Shown here one piece after another: positions 42,132-50,859 of a stretch of DNA of 64,000 bases. The stretch's first letter is position 1. The number at the start of each line of letters is the position of its first letter. Location: the NCBI GenBank assembly GCA_900472625.1, contig UCIT01000004.1, forward strand, positions 29,913 through 93,912. The letters are read 5' to 3'. The notes under the pieces were generated by a model. It saw nothing but the letters and a program-made list of their open reading frames with translations. It was not told the origin of the DNA and made no database searches. This stretch comes from Hyphomicrobiales bacterium. Its GTDB lineage: Bacteria > Pseudomonadota > Alphaproteobacteria > Rhizobiales > Rhizobiaceae. The translations under genes and the position numbers were made by a program.

Positions 42132-43909
42132 GAATTCTCCTGTATAGAAAAAATGGCGTGAAGCAACGCGAGGTGGCTTAGGCCCTGGGGCAGGTTGCCG
42201 AGCCCCGCTCCAGTCTGCGGATCGATTTCCTCGCTGAGGATACCGAAGTTTATACTGAGTGCATTGAGCAACGTGCACAACATTTCCTTGGCGCGTGTGA
42301 CATCACCCAGAAACGCGTAGGCTTCAACCAGCCAGCACGAACAGGCAACAAACGCCCCCTCCTCTTCGCTAGCGCCGCTGTATCGATAGACCAGTGGCCC
42401 GACTGCCAGCTCGCGCTCGATGGTTGTCCGGGTGCGCAGCAACCTATCGTCATGCTCGAAGCCAAACCTTGTGGTCAGCAGAATAGCCGCGTCGAGCTTC
42501 TCGGTTCCGGCGTACAAAGTGTAAGCCGCCATTTTTTCCGACCAGCAGTTCTCGTCGATCCACCGGCGAATGCGCTCGCTTTCGGCCTGCCATCGCGCGG
42601 CATCGCCGTCGATATGACCATCCCGTGCCAGCTCCGCTGCCTGTGACAGCGCCAGCCAGCAACCAATCTTTGAAAACGTATAGTGTTGTTGATCTTCCAG
42701 CTCCCAGATGCCGGAATCCTTTTGCTGCCAGCGCTCCATACATTGGTCGGCAAGTCGCGTCAGCAGCCGTGACGTTGCCCGGTCGAGAACGTGCCCCGTG
42801 CGGGCGAACAAGGCTGCAGTCTCAAGAATATCGCCATAGCAGCTGAGCTGCACCTGGGTGCGAGCCCGGTTGCCGACACGAACAGGCCTCGAACCCTTGT
42901 AGCCGCTCACGTCGATGATTTCCTCGTCCGGAACATTCTCGCCACGGAGCGTGTAGACGACTTTCGGTTCGGTACCGTCCTGGCTGATCGTCCGAACCAG
43001 CCATCCAAATGCAGCAATAGCCTCTGCGAGGGCACCGGCTCTCAGGAAGGCCTTGATCGTATAGGCCGCGTCGCGGACCCAAGCGTAGCGATAGTCGTAG
43101 TTCTTGTCGCCACCAATCCTCTCCGGCAAACCGGTCGTGGCTGCGGCCGCTATCGCGCCGGTTTTCGAAAACAGCAGGAATTTTAGGGACAAAGCACTAC
43201 GCGTGAGATCGTCAGCAAACGGCCCCTCGTATGTCAGTTGCTCCGCCCAACGTCTCCATTCGTCATCGCTAAGGTCAATGCGCTTGTCGATGGAGGACAA
43301 CTCAGGGACCGCAAGCGGCGCCTGATCGGCAACGAGCAGCGCGATGCAGGTCGACGCACCCTCAGTCGCCGTCCAACGAGCAACCGTCCGCTCATCCTCA
43401 TCGATTTCGACGGTAACGTCTTTGGAGTGACAGAAAGTCGTGGCCAGTTCACCAATGTAGCGGATGGTGGTGTTTGGATGATCGACCTTGCGAAGCTCTC
43501 CCTGTGCACAGACCGGAGCCACGACGATCTCGAACTCTACCGCTCCCGACAGCCCTTCGACCCGTCGGGCGAGTTCACACCAGGGCAAGCGACCGCCCGC
43601 CCCGCTGTTCAAGGATTCGGTGACACGCGCACGACCTCTATCCGTGACAAACACCGTTTCGAGAACATTGCTGTTCTTGCGGTACCGTCGTTCGATCCTG
43701 AACGGTTCGGTCGGAGTGATCGAAAATCTACCGCCATCCGCATCATGCAGCCGGTTGAACAGTGGCGGCGAGTCCAAATCGGGCGCGGACCACCAGTCGA
43801 TAGATCCGTCCGCACCGATGATGGCGACCGACCGGCCATCCCCGATGGCAGCATAATGCTCCAGCGGAAGAAAGCCGTCGGTTCTTTCTGGTGTCAGCGA
43901 GCACAGCAT
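42128..43909 (-). CDS. GH15 family glycoside hydrolase (glucoamylase/trehalase type)
   Basis: A 593-residue enzyme of glycoside hydrolase family 15. The N-terminal beta-sandwich (YAAIGDGRSVAIIGADGSID then WWSAPDLDSPPLFNRLHDAD) and the (alpha/alpha)6 barrel (NYDYRYAWVRDAAYTIKAFL, SGASEEEGAFVACSCWLVEA with the catalytic Glu) are complete. Members of this group hydrolyse alpha-glucosides such as glucan ends or trehalose; which one cannot be told. The start at 43909 shares one base with the stop of the SDR gene upstream, so coupling is tight. No signal peptide, so it is cytoplasmic. Confidence 0.92.
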   Translation of the reverse strand: MLCSLTPERTDGFLPLEHYAAIGDGRSVAIIGADGSIDWWSAPDLDSPPLFNRLHDADGGRFSITPTEPFRIERRYRKNSNVLETVFVTDRGRARVTESLNSGAGGRLPWCELARRVEGLSGAVEFEIVVAPVCAQGELRKVDHPNTTIRYIGELATTFCHSKDVTVEIDEDERTVARWTATEGASTCIALLVADQAPLAVPELSSIDKRIDLSDDEWRRWAEQLTYEGPFADDLTRSALSLKFLLFSKTGAIAAAATTGLPERIGGDKNYDYRYAWVRDAAYTIKAFLRAGALAEAIAAFGWLVRTISQDGTEPKVVYTLRGENVPDEEIIDVSGYKGSRPVRVGNRARTQVQLSCYGDILETAALFARTGHVLDRATSRLLTRLADQCMERWQQKDSGIWELEDQQHYTFSKIGCWLALSQAAELARDGHIDGDAARWQAESERIRRWIDENCWSEKMAAYTLYAGTEKLDAAILLTTRFGFEHDDRLLRTRTTIERELAVGPLVYRYSGASEEEGAFVACSCWLVEAYAFLGDVTRAKEMLCTLLNALSINFGILSEEIDPQTGAGLGNLPQGLSHLALLHAIFSIQENS

Positions 43910-44805
43910 CAGGGAAGCGTGTTGCCGCCGGTGACACCGAAGACTTCGCCTGTGATATAGCTCGATTCCTGCGAGGCGAGGAACACGTAGATCGGGGCGC
44001 ATTCTGCTGGCTGGCCCGGCCGCTTCATCGGAACTTCGCTGCCGAATTTTTGAACGACATCCTGTGTCTGACCGCCAGATGTCTGAAGTGGCGTCCAAAA
44101 TGGGCCAGGTGCGACGACGTTGACGCGAATGCCTTTCGGTAGGACTTGCTTCGACAACGCCTTGCTGAACGCAACGATTGCGGACTTCGTGGGTGCGTAG
44201 TCAAGCAATGTCGCCGAAGGCTGATAGGCCTGGATCGATGCGGTGTTGATGATCGTCGCCCCAGCAGGCAGGAGCGGAAGTGCAGCTTTGCTCAGCCAAA
44301 ACAGCGCATAGACGTTCGTCTTGAAGGTTTCGTCGAATTGCTCGGTCGTGAGCTCTGCGATACTCTCGACAGACTTCTGCCGTCCTGCAACGTTGGCGAG
44401 CAGGTCGAGCCCTCCAAGGTCGAGATTGGCTTTCGCGACCAGTTCCTGACAGAAGGCTTCACTTTTGAGATCGCCGGGAATGGCCACAGCTTTGCGACCC
44501 TCTGCCTCGATCAACTTCATCACCTCATCAGCATCGGACTGTTCTTCAGGGAGATAATTGATCGCAACGTCAGCACCTTCGCGTGCAAATGCGATTGCGG
44601 CAGCTCTACCAATACCGGAGTCGCCGCCGGTCACCAATGCTTTGCGCCCTTTCAACCGTCCCAAGCCCCTGTAGCTTGTTTCGCCGTGATCCGGGACTGG
44701 ATCCATCTTACTTGCCAACCCCGGCACCGGCTGGAGCTGCTTTGGAAACTGCGGCTGGGGATACTGCGTGAGGGGGTTCTGCATGTCGTACTGGTTGGAA
44801 GTCAT
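43909..44805 (-). CDS. SDR-family oxidoreductase (YghA-like)
   Basis: A 298-residue short-chain dehydrogenase with the long N-terminal extension ([20 protein letters not shown]) typical of YghA/YdaD-like general-stress SDRs. The Rossmann motif is [20 protein letters not shown], the NNAG position reads NVAGRQ, catalytic Ser is in [12 protein letters not shown] and Tyr/Lys in YAPTKSA. Stress-type start at 44805 after AAGGAG. First gene of the operon with GH15 and SMP-30. A paralogue lies divergently at 44934. Confidence 0.92.
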   Translation of the reverse strand: MTSNQYDMQNPLTQYPQPQFPKQLQPVPGLASKMDPVPDHGETSYRGLGRLKGRKALVTGGDSGIGRAAAIAFAREGADVAINYLPEEQSDADEVMKLIEAEGRKAVAIPGDLKSEAFCQELVAKANLDLGGLDLLANVAGRQKSVESIAELTTEQFDETFKTNVYALFWLSKAALPLLPAGATIINTASIQAYQPSATLLDYAPTKSAIVAFSKALSKQVLPKGIRVNVVAPGPFWTPLQTSGGQTQDVVQKFGSEVPMKRPGQPAECAPIYVFLASQESSYITGEVFGVTGGNTLP

Positions 44806-44835
44806 CATCGCTCCTTCTGCATTTGCGACTATCGA

Positions 44836-44860
44836 AATCTCGACACGCCCTCGTTGTTCC
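44836..44860 (-). promoter_or_regulatory. Weaker EcfG-like promoter for the SDR-GH15-SMP30 operon
   Basis: On the minus strand GGAAC, 16 bases, GATT, 31 bases above the start at 44805. Spacing and -35 are right, the -10 element keeps only the TT. Confidence 0.45.
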
Positions 44861-44880
44861 GATATTTCTCGCGTGATGTC

Positions 44881-44905
44881 GGAACCGTGAGCGTCTTTCT
44901 TGGTT
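44881..44905 (+). promoter_or_regulatory. EcfG-type promoter for the divergent SDR gene
   Basis: GGAAC, 16 bases, GGTT, 28 bases before the SDR start at 44934. Together with the minus-strand site at 44836-44860 it forms a back-to-back pair of stress promoters. Confidence 0.72.
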
Positions 44906-44933
44906 TGCCTTGGAGCAAAAACCGGAGATTGAT

Positions 44934-45800
44934 ATGGCCGAAGACACACGCCGACCGACCCCGCCCTATCCCAAGCAGCATCAGGAACCACCAGGCAAGA
45001 CCGAGGCGATGCAGCCGGTTCCAGACCACGGTGAGCAGTCGTACAGAGGCAACGGCAAGCTGGAGGGTAAGGTCGCCCTGATCACAGGTGCAGACTCGGG
45101 CATCGGAAAAGCAGTCGCGATAGCTTTTGCTCGCGAGGGCGCAGATATACTGATTTCCTATCTAAATGAGGATGACGATGCTGCCGACACGGTAAAATGG
45201 GTCGAAAGCGCCGGTCGTCGCGCAATCGCGGCATCCGGGGATATCACATCCGAAGAGCATTGCCAGGAACTGGTGCAGCGAACGGTCCGCGAGCTTGGTG
45301 GTATCGACATCTTGGTGAATAATGCGGCCTTTCAGCGGACCTATTCCGACATTTCGGACATACCGGCCGATGAGTGGGATCAAACCTTCCGCACAAACAT
45401 ATACGCGCCATTCTTTCTGGCGAAGGCGGCCATCCCTTACATGCGGCCTGGGAGTTCGATCATCAACACGACATCGATCCAGTCACGCCAGCCTTCGCCC
45501 CAGTTGCTGGCCTATGCGTCCACCAAGGGTGCGATATCAAACTTCACAGCAGGTCTCGCGGAAATGGTCGCGGAAAAGGGAATTCGCGTGAATGCCGTGG
45601 CGCCTGGCCCAATCTGGACTCCGCTTATTCCCTCAACCATGCCAGCCGAAAAGGCCGCCAAGTTCGGTCAGCAGACGCTGATCGGTCGGGCTGGTCAACC
45701 GGCTGAGCTGGCCGGTGCGTATGTCCTGCTGGCCTCGGAGCTTGGAAGCTATATGACCGGGGCTGTCGTTCCGGTGACCGGCGGCGAGATTATGATCTAG
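44934..45800 (+). CDS. SDR-family oxidoreductase (YghA-like)
   Basis: A 288-residue paralogue of the divergent SDR, with the same Pro-rich leader ([35 protein letters not shown]). Rossmann motif [23 protein letters not shown] in ILVNNAAFQ, Ser in [11 protein letters not shown], catalytic Tyr-x-x-x-Lys in YASTKGAI. The ATG at 44934 follows CCGGAG; an upstream TTG at 44910 is less likely. It has a good EcfG-type promoter. Reduction of reactive aldehydes is the known theme for this SDR group; substrate not determined. Confidence 0.92.
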   Translation: MAEDTRRPTPPYPKQHQEPPGKTEAMQPVPDHGEQSYRGNGKLEGKVALITGADSGIGKAVAIAFAREGADILISYLNEDDDAADTVKWVESAGRRAIAASGDITSEEHCQELVQRTVRELGGIDILVNNAAFQRTYSDISDIPADEWDQTFRTNIYAPFFLAKAAIPYMRPGSSIINTTSIQSRQPSPQLLAYASTKGAISNFTAGLAEMVAEKGIRVNAVAPGPIWTPLIPSTMPAEKAAKFGQQTLIGRAGQPAELAGAYVLLASELGSYMTGAVVPVTGGEIMI

Positions 45801-46450
45801 CCTGCCCATCGGATGTGACCCGTTACCGGTTGGCTAGTCGGCCAATATCCCGGCTGCGCCTGCGATCTGTCGTACTGATGAGATCGCCGCCTTGCTTCGG
45901 TGTAAGGTGCCGAGGAAGGCCCGGACTGTTAGGACCGGGCCTAAGCCGCTCAGCGGTGACCGTCTTACGCTATCTTGCCTGCATTCTTTGCCTTGTCTGT
46001 CCACCTGCTCTTCCTCAAATGGTTCGCCTTGACGCCTATTTTAGGAAGAACAAAAGTGGAGCGTAAGCGTGCATGTTGTGGAGCGACTTCGGTGAGTGAT
46101 CAGCAACGCAACGACGCGAAATACCGATAATCGCCTCCGCCCCAAGGGTGGCCACGCAGTCACATTCCGGAAAGAAACGCTTTCTCGAACCCCAAGGTGA
46201 TATGTCTGTACCTGCCTTACCGTGAGCCGACGCAGTCGCTACAGACGCTGCCAAAGTTCCTCGCGCCATCATGCGCAGAGACGATATGTCGTTCGAATTC
46301 GATGTCGATCATCCACTTTTGGCAGAAGCCAAAGAGTTGCGAAACGCGTTCCACCGGGATGCGGTCGAACCGGACGAGCAAGCGCTCCGGCCTTTCAAAA
46401 GCCGATCGCGCGACCCAAATGCAGTTCCCATCCAGCAAGGCCCCAACCGC
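45801..46450. other. Gene-poor stretch
   Basis: No supported gene between the SDR and the MBL relic. An in-frame upstream extension of the relic ORF to 46271 exists but does not look like the family N-terminus. Confidence 0.35.
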
Positions 46451-46702
46451 ATGGCAAACGCCAAGAACCCCTACTACCAAGGCCCGGTCACCGACCATTT
46501 CGACGGCACCCGCTTTTTCAACCCCAATGGCATCGAACCCCTCGGCTTGCGGGCGCTTCTGCGCTGGCAGTTCAACGGCGAGCATCAGCGCTGGCAGAAG
46601 GAGGTGCCGAGCCCGTTTCCGCCGGCCAAGCCCGCACCACGCCTGTCGGGCGATGAGGTTGCAGTCCTCCTCCCTACGGAGCTGCGCGAGCTCCACAGAT
46701 AA
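46451..46702 (+). pseudogene. MBL-fold (NAPE-PLD-like) hydrolase, N-terminal remnant
   Basis: The frame from the ATG at 46451 reads MANAKNPYYQGPVTDHFDGT then RFFNPNGIEPLGLRALLRWQ, the characteristic start of UlaG/NAPE-phospholipase-D-like metallo-beta-lactamase proteins, and continues to PAPRLSGDEVAV. There the protein should go into the first strand and the T-x-x-G-H-A-T and HxHxDH metal motifs, but the sequence changes and stops after 84 codons. The metal-binding domain is absent, so this is a 3'-truncated relic. Confidence 0.72.
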
Positions 46703-47204
46703 GCATACCGGATGACGGCGCGGTCTGGATGCCGTCGTAGACGCTCATCGACCGATCTCGTCGTCATAGGCATTTGATCGACGGTCCGCGTCATGTCAGC
46801 AAGCAATGCGTCGGACATCGTGTCGATCGAGCCGACGCGCTGGCATCGGCACCCTCTATTAGCCGCTCGCAGTCGTTGATGTTCAAAATGACGAAACGTG
46901 GCTTACTGCGCCGGGTGATGCAATGGTGGGCGGCGGGTCCGGGATATCTTGGTGAGAGAGGAGGGCCTGCCCCGGGGTAAGAAATCCCGAACCCGCCGTT
47001 GCGGTAGGACAATCGAGGCGGAGCCGGCTCTCGATCAGACATGCCTCATCGAGCCCGCCCGGGACCGCCCCCTCTTCGCGCAATGAAGTTAATTCGCAAA
47101 TGGCGGCGTCGAACACGCCGATTGCAACCGAAATATCACCATGCTGCATTGACTTTAAGTCGCGGGGAAACAAATGCTTGCCCGCCTGACATAGGAGAAC
47201 ACTG
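46703..47204. other. Gene-free stretch
   Basis: No supported gene. It should contain the promoter of the first SyrB-like gene; no EcfG-form site was seen. Confidence 0.35.
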
Positions 47205-47618
47205 ATGGCCGACGACACCACGATTGATATAGCTGCCACGCCCGAAGCGTCGGCCACCGCCCCCGTTGAAAAAAAGACCCGCAAGCCACGCGCGCCGAAG
47301 GCTGCTGCTGCTGACGCCAGCACCGTCGACGCCACTGCTGCATCTGCGCAAGGGCCTGCCAAGAAGACGCGCGCGAAGCGTGGCTCCAAGACTGCCCCGG
47401 TCAAGGCTGAAAAGACTGTCGCTGAACCGAAAAAGGTTACAACACGCGCGCCTCGGGTAAAGGCTACAGCTTCCGCTCCTGCTGCCTCGATCAACGAGAT
47501 TGACGATATCGCCGACCTAATCAAGCTTGAGGAAGAGAATAAGCAGCTCCGCAAAGAGCTTTCCGAAAAGCTGCATAGCGAGAATGCCGATCTGCGCAAG
47601 CGCCTAGGCAGGGCTTGA
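47205..47618 (+). CDS. SyrB-like regulatory protein
   Basis: A 137-residue protein with a long Ala/Pro/Lys-rich, probably disordered N-terminus (KKTRKPRAPKAAAADAS, AKKTRAKRGSKTAPVKAEKT) like the DNA-binding tails of histone-like proteins, and a C-terminal coiled coil (IADLIKLEEENKQLRKELSE then KLHSENADLRKRLGRA). This is the architecture of SyrB of Sinorhizobium, a repressor of syrM and thereby of exopolysaccharide and nod-type genes. AGGAG precedes the ATG. Confidence 0.82.
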   Translation: MADDTTIDIAATPEASATAPVEKKTRKPRAPKAAAADASTVDATAASAQGPAKKTRAKRGSKTAPVKAEKTVAEPKKVTTRAPRVKATASAPAASINEIDDIADLIKLEEENKQLRKELSEKLHSENADLRKRLGRA

Positions 47619-47750
47619 TACGCGTTGTGTGCGGCGCCTTGCCCACAGATGAGGCGCCGCTCTTGCGCTCGATAGGGTCGGCACCAAACGGAGCCGGCAG
47701 GAAAATGACTGCGGCGAAGATCCGCCGCTATGCTTGAAGGGTTTGATGCG

Positions 47751-48344
47751 ATGAAAACACCATGGAGATTTGTGGCTGACCTGGTGTCGCGTAAGCCGAA
47801 AGCAGAAGGTAGCGGCGAAGTCCGTGCAGTAGCGCCTGACACGATGACGCTGGAATACAAGCCTGATGTTGAAGAACCGCACATTGACAAAGAGGCAACT
47901 GTCCCTGCTCAGACCGCTGAACAGGCGGAGGCGAATGTTGAAAACGCTGAGGCAGTGCTTCGCTCCGATTCTGAGCCTGCGGCCGACAACGCCGCTGAAA
48001 CTGTGTCGGCTCTTGAGATTCCGGGCGAGGCGCCCGAGCCAACGGCAGCCCCGCATGTGGCTGTGGAGCAGTCCCGCGCACCAATAGAGACTGACGAAGT
48101 ACCGGAAAAGCGCGCGCCGGCGCGTGCAAAGGAGACGGCGCCGGTCGCCGATCTGGTGGCCTTTATCGAACAAGCCGATGAGGGTGGGGCTGTGCCTGCA
48201 CTCGCTTCGGGCCCGAAATCTCTACTGGACGAAATGGCCGAACTTGATGCTGATGTTGCTGAATTGCGGCGGCAGCTGGCGACAAAACTCACCGAGCAGA
48301 ATGCGCAGTTGCGCAAAATGCTTGCCAGGTTCGACCCGCGATAG
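47751..48344 (+). CDS. SyrB-like C-terminal coiled-coil protein
   Basis: A 197-residue protein 132 bp after the SyrB-like gene, same strand. The N-terminus (MKTPWRFVADLVSRKPKAEG) and a long acidic Ala/Glu/Pro-rich middle precede a C-terminal helix pair (LLDEMAELDADVAELRRQLA then TKLTEQNAQLRKMLARFD) clearly related to the coiled coil of its neighbour (ENKQLRKEL..KLHSENADLRKRL). The neighbour is basic and this one is acidic, which hints at a heterodimer with opposite charge, but that is inference. Confidence 0.78.
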   Translation: MKTPWRFVADLVSRKPKAEGSGEVRAVAPDTMTLEYKPDVEEPHIDKEATVPAQTAEQAEANVENAEAVLRSDSEPAADNAAETVSALEIPGEAPEPTAAPHVAVEQSRAPIETDEVPEKRAPARAKETAPVADLVAFIEQADEGGAVPALASGPKSLLDEMAELDADVAELRRQLATKLTEQNAQLRKMLARFDPR

Positions 48345-48561
48345 CCGCGCGCCGTCTTCGGTGTTCTCGTTTTCGCCTGCCCCATAGCAATGCGAATTCT
48401 TCCAGCCAGATGATGATCTCCAGTTTCTGACCTACTGTTGTCGGATAGCTTCGGGCGGCCGGCAAATTAAGGACAAGACACTACGAGTTGCAGCCTAACA
48501 AATACTCCGCTTCATTGGCCAGCAACTCAATGCAATCCCTGCTCGCGCCATCGAACATCCA

Positions 48562-50859
48562 TCACCTTGGCGCGGCCATCACCTTATCCAGCGTGATTGG
48601 CAGGTCACGCACGCGGATGCCGGTCGCGTTGTAGATGGCATTGGCGACGGCCGCTCCGACACCGGTAATACCGATCTCGCCGATCCCGCGCGCGCCCATC
48701 GGCGCCTGGGGGTCGGGCGTGTTGGTGTAGAGGATCTCGATCTTGGGGACATCCATCTGCACCGGGACATGGTATTCGGCAAGCGAGGCATTGACTATAC
48801 GGCCGGTGCGCTCGTCGAAATTGGTTTCCTCGGTGAGCGCCAGACCAATGCCCATGACGATTCCGCCCTTGAACTGGCTCGTTGCCATCTTGGCATTAAT
48901 GATCTGCCCCGCATCGAATGAGCCAAGGAATCGCGATACACGAACCTCGCCAGTCAATGCGCTCACCCGAACCTCGCAGAACTGCGCGCCATAGGAGTGC
49001 ATCGAGAAGGCCTCCATCTCCGCCGGTGCCGGCGCTTCCGCCTCACACACCAGTTCAACGCTTCCGGCCCGGCGCAGAATGGACTGGTAACTCTCGAAGC
49101 GATCGTGGTCGTCACGATGCCCAAGTCCACCGTCGCGAATCTCGACATCGGCAAGCGAAAGCCCGGCGAGCGGCGAGTCATTTCCAGCAAGCTTTATAAG
49201 GTCTTCGGTGAACACCTCGGTCGCCGCGATGACAGCGCCGCCGATCGACGCCGTCTGGGTGGACCCACCGGCAATCACGCCGCGCGGCAGACTGCTGTCG
49301 CCATATTCGAATGTGACATGATCGATTGGGAGACCGAGCCGGGCGGCGATATGTTGCGCCTGAGCGGTCGCCGTTCCCATACCCATGTCGTGCACGGCAG
49401 TGGATACCGTCACGCGGCCATCCGCCGTCAGTGTGATCCTTGCAGCGCCGCCGGGAAAGCGATGATAAGGATAGGTCGCGGTGGCGCAGCCCATTCCGAT
49501 CAGCCATTCCCCATCGCGTCTCTGACGAGGTATCTGGCTGCGGTTCTGCCAACCAAAACGCTCGGCACCCGTTTGATAGGCTTCGACCAGATAGCGGGAC
49601 GAAAACGGCTTGCCGGTGGTCGGATCCTTGTCCGGCTCGATGCGGCGACGCAGCTCAATCGGATCCATCCCAAGCTTGTCGGCCAGTTCGTCAAGCGCGC
49701 TTTCAAGCGCGAATGTGCCGACCGATTCACCCGGCGCGCGCATGAAGGTATTGGCCAGCATATCCATGTCGGCGACGTCCTGCGCCAGCCTGAAGGTCCT
49801 CGCAGCATAAAGATGCCTTGCCGGGAAGGTGAACTGTTCCGGGCAGGAATTGTGCAGCGTCATGGCGGCCGTGCCGGTATGGATGAGCGCATCCAGCGTA
49901 CCGTCGGTGCGCGCGCCGAGCGCCACCCGCTGTTCCGTCACCGTTCGGCCCCCTACGATGCGGAACACGCCCTCCCTCGACAGCATCATGCGCACCGGCC
50001 GCCCCGCCAGTTTGGAGGCAGCAATGGCGAGGATCTGATGATCCCAGAGACACTTGCCGCCAAACCCCCCGCCCACATAGGGCGATGTCACGCGAACTTT
50101 GCCGGGTTCGAGGCCGAAAATGTCGCCAAGCTGGCCGGCCGTCAGATCCAGCAACTGGCTGGCATCGTGCACATGCAACGCGTCACCGGTCCAGGTAACG
50201 GTTGCCGCATGCAGTTCGATCGCATTGTGATTGTGGCGCGGCGTCCGGTAAACGACGTCCACTTTGACCTCGGCGCCGGCGAGCGCCGCCTCGGCATCGC
50301 CGATCTCCAGCACCGGCGGCTGGCCCAGCAGCGTTTCCAGCTGCCGCGGCGCCTGCTTCGCCTCGTCGAACGAGGCCACAGCCGGGAGCGAGGCGTAGGT
50401 CGCCTCGACGAGCGAGGCCGCGTAGTCGGCCTGTTCCTGTGTTTCCGCCAGTACGAGTGCGATCGGTTGGCCGTTCCAGTGGATCTCGTCGTTCTGCATC
50501 ACTGGCAGGTCGCTGGCACCGGCCGCCGTCGGCGACGACATCATCAACGACGGCGCCTTCATACGCGGCGCGTTGTGATATGTCATAACGAGGATAACGC
50601 CGGGCGCGGCTTCGGCGGCGGCGACATTGAGTTCGGTGATACGGCCGCGCGCGATGCGGCTGAAGGAAAGCGCCGCATAGGTGATGTTCTCATAGGAAAA
50701 CTCGGCCGCGAAACGCGCCTTGCCCTGAACCTTCAGTGGGCCATCGACACGGGAAACGGGCTGGCCAAGGGCGCCATGCTTGCGCAGCAGCGGATCGGTG
50801 GTGATGGCCGGCTGCCAGCGGCCCGGCTTCTGACTGTCGGCTTGGGGTCCACCGCTCAT
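48562..50859 (-). CDS. paoC: Molybdenum-cofactor subunit of aldehyde oxidoreductase (PaoC-like)
   Basis: A 765-residue large subunit of the xanthine-oxidase family. The substrate/MoCo domains are complete: SRVDGPLKVQGKARFAAEFS at the start, GGGFGGKCLWDHQILAIAAS, the Gln loop RAPGESVGTFALESALDELA, and the catalytic Glu in GARGIGEIGITGVGAAVANA near the C-terminus. It accepts the substrate, probably an aromatic or aliphatic aldehyde as in E. coli PaoC (YagR). The start overlaps the paoB stop as ATGA, and the order A-B-C matches paoABC. Confidence 0.94.
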   Translation of the reverse strand: MSGGPQADSQKPGRWQPAITTDPLLRKHGALGQPVSRVDGPLKVQGKARFAAEFSYENITYAALSFSRIARGRITELNVAAAEAAPGVILVMTYHNAPRMKAPSLMMSSPTAAGASDLPVMQNDEIHWNGQPIALVLAETQEQADYAASLVEATYASLPAVASFDEAKQAPRQLETLLGQPPVLEIGDAEAALAGAEVKVDVVYRTPRHNHNAIELHAATVTWTGDALHVHDASQLLDLTAGQLGDIFGLEPGKVRVTSPYVGGGFGGKCLWDHQILAIAASKLAGRPVRMMLSREGVFRIVGGRTVTEQRVALGARTDGTLDALIHTGTAAMTLHNSCPEQFTFPARHLYAARTFRLAQDVADMDMLANTFMRAPGESVGTFALESALDELADKLGMDPIELRRRIEPDKDPTTGKPFSSRYLVEAYQTGAERFGWQNRSQIPRQRRDGEWLIGMGCATATYPYHRFPGGAARITLTADGRVTVSTAVHDMGMGTATAQAQHIAARLGLPIDHVTFEYGDSSLPRGVIAGGSTQTASIGGAVIAATEVFTEDLIKLAGNDSPLAGLSLADVEIRDGGLGHRDDHDRFESYQSILRRAGSVELVCEAEAPAPAEMEAFSMHSYGAQFCEVRVSALTGEVRVSRFLGSFDAGQIINAKMATSQFKGGIVMGIGLALTEETNFDERTGRIVNASLAEYHVPVQMDVPKIEILYTNTPDPQAPMGARGIGEIGITGVGAAVANAIYNATGIRVRDLPITLDKVMAAPR

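Noticed and set aside
46883..47890. 335-codon minus-strand ORF
   Set aside because: Antisense shadow of the Ala/Lys-rich SyrB-like gene; Ser/Ala-rich nonsense composition.
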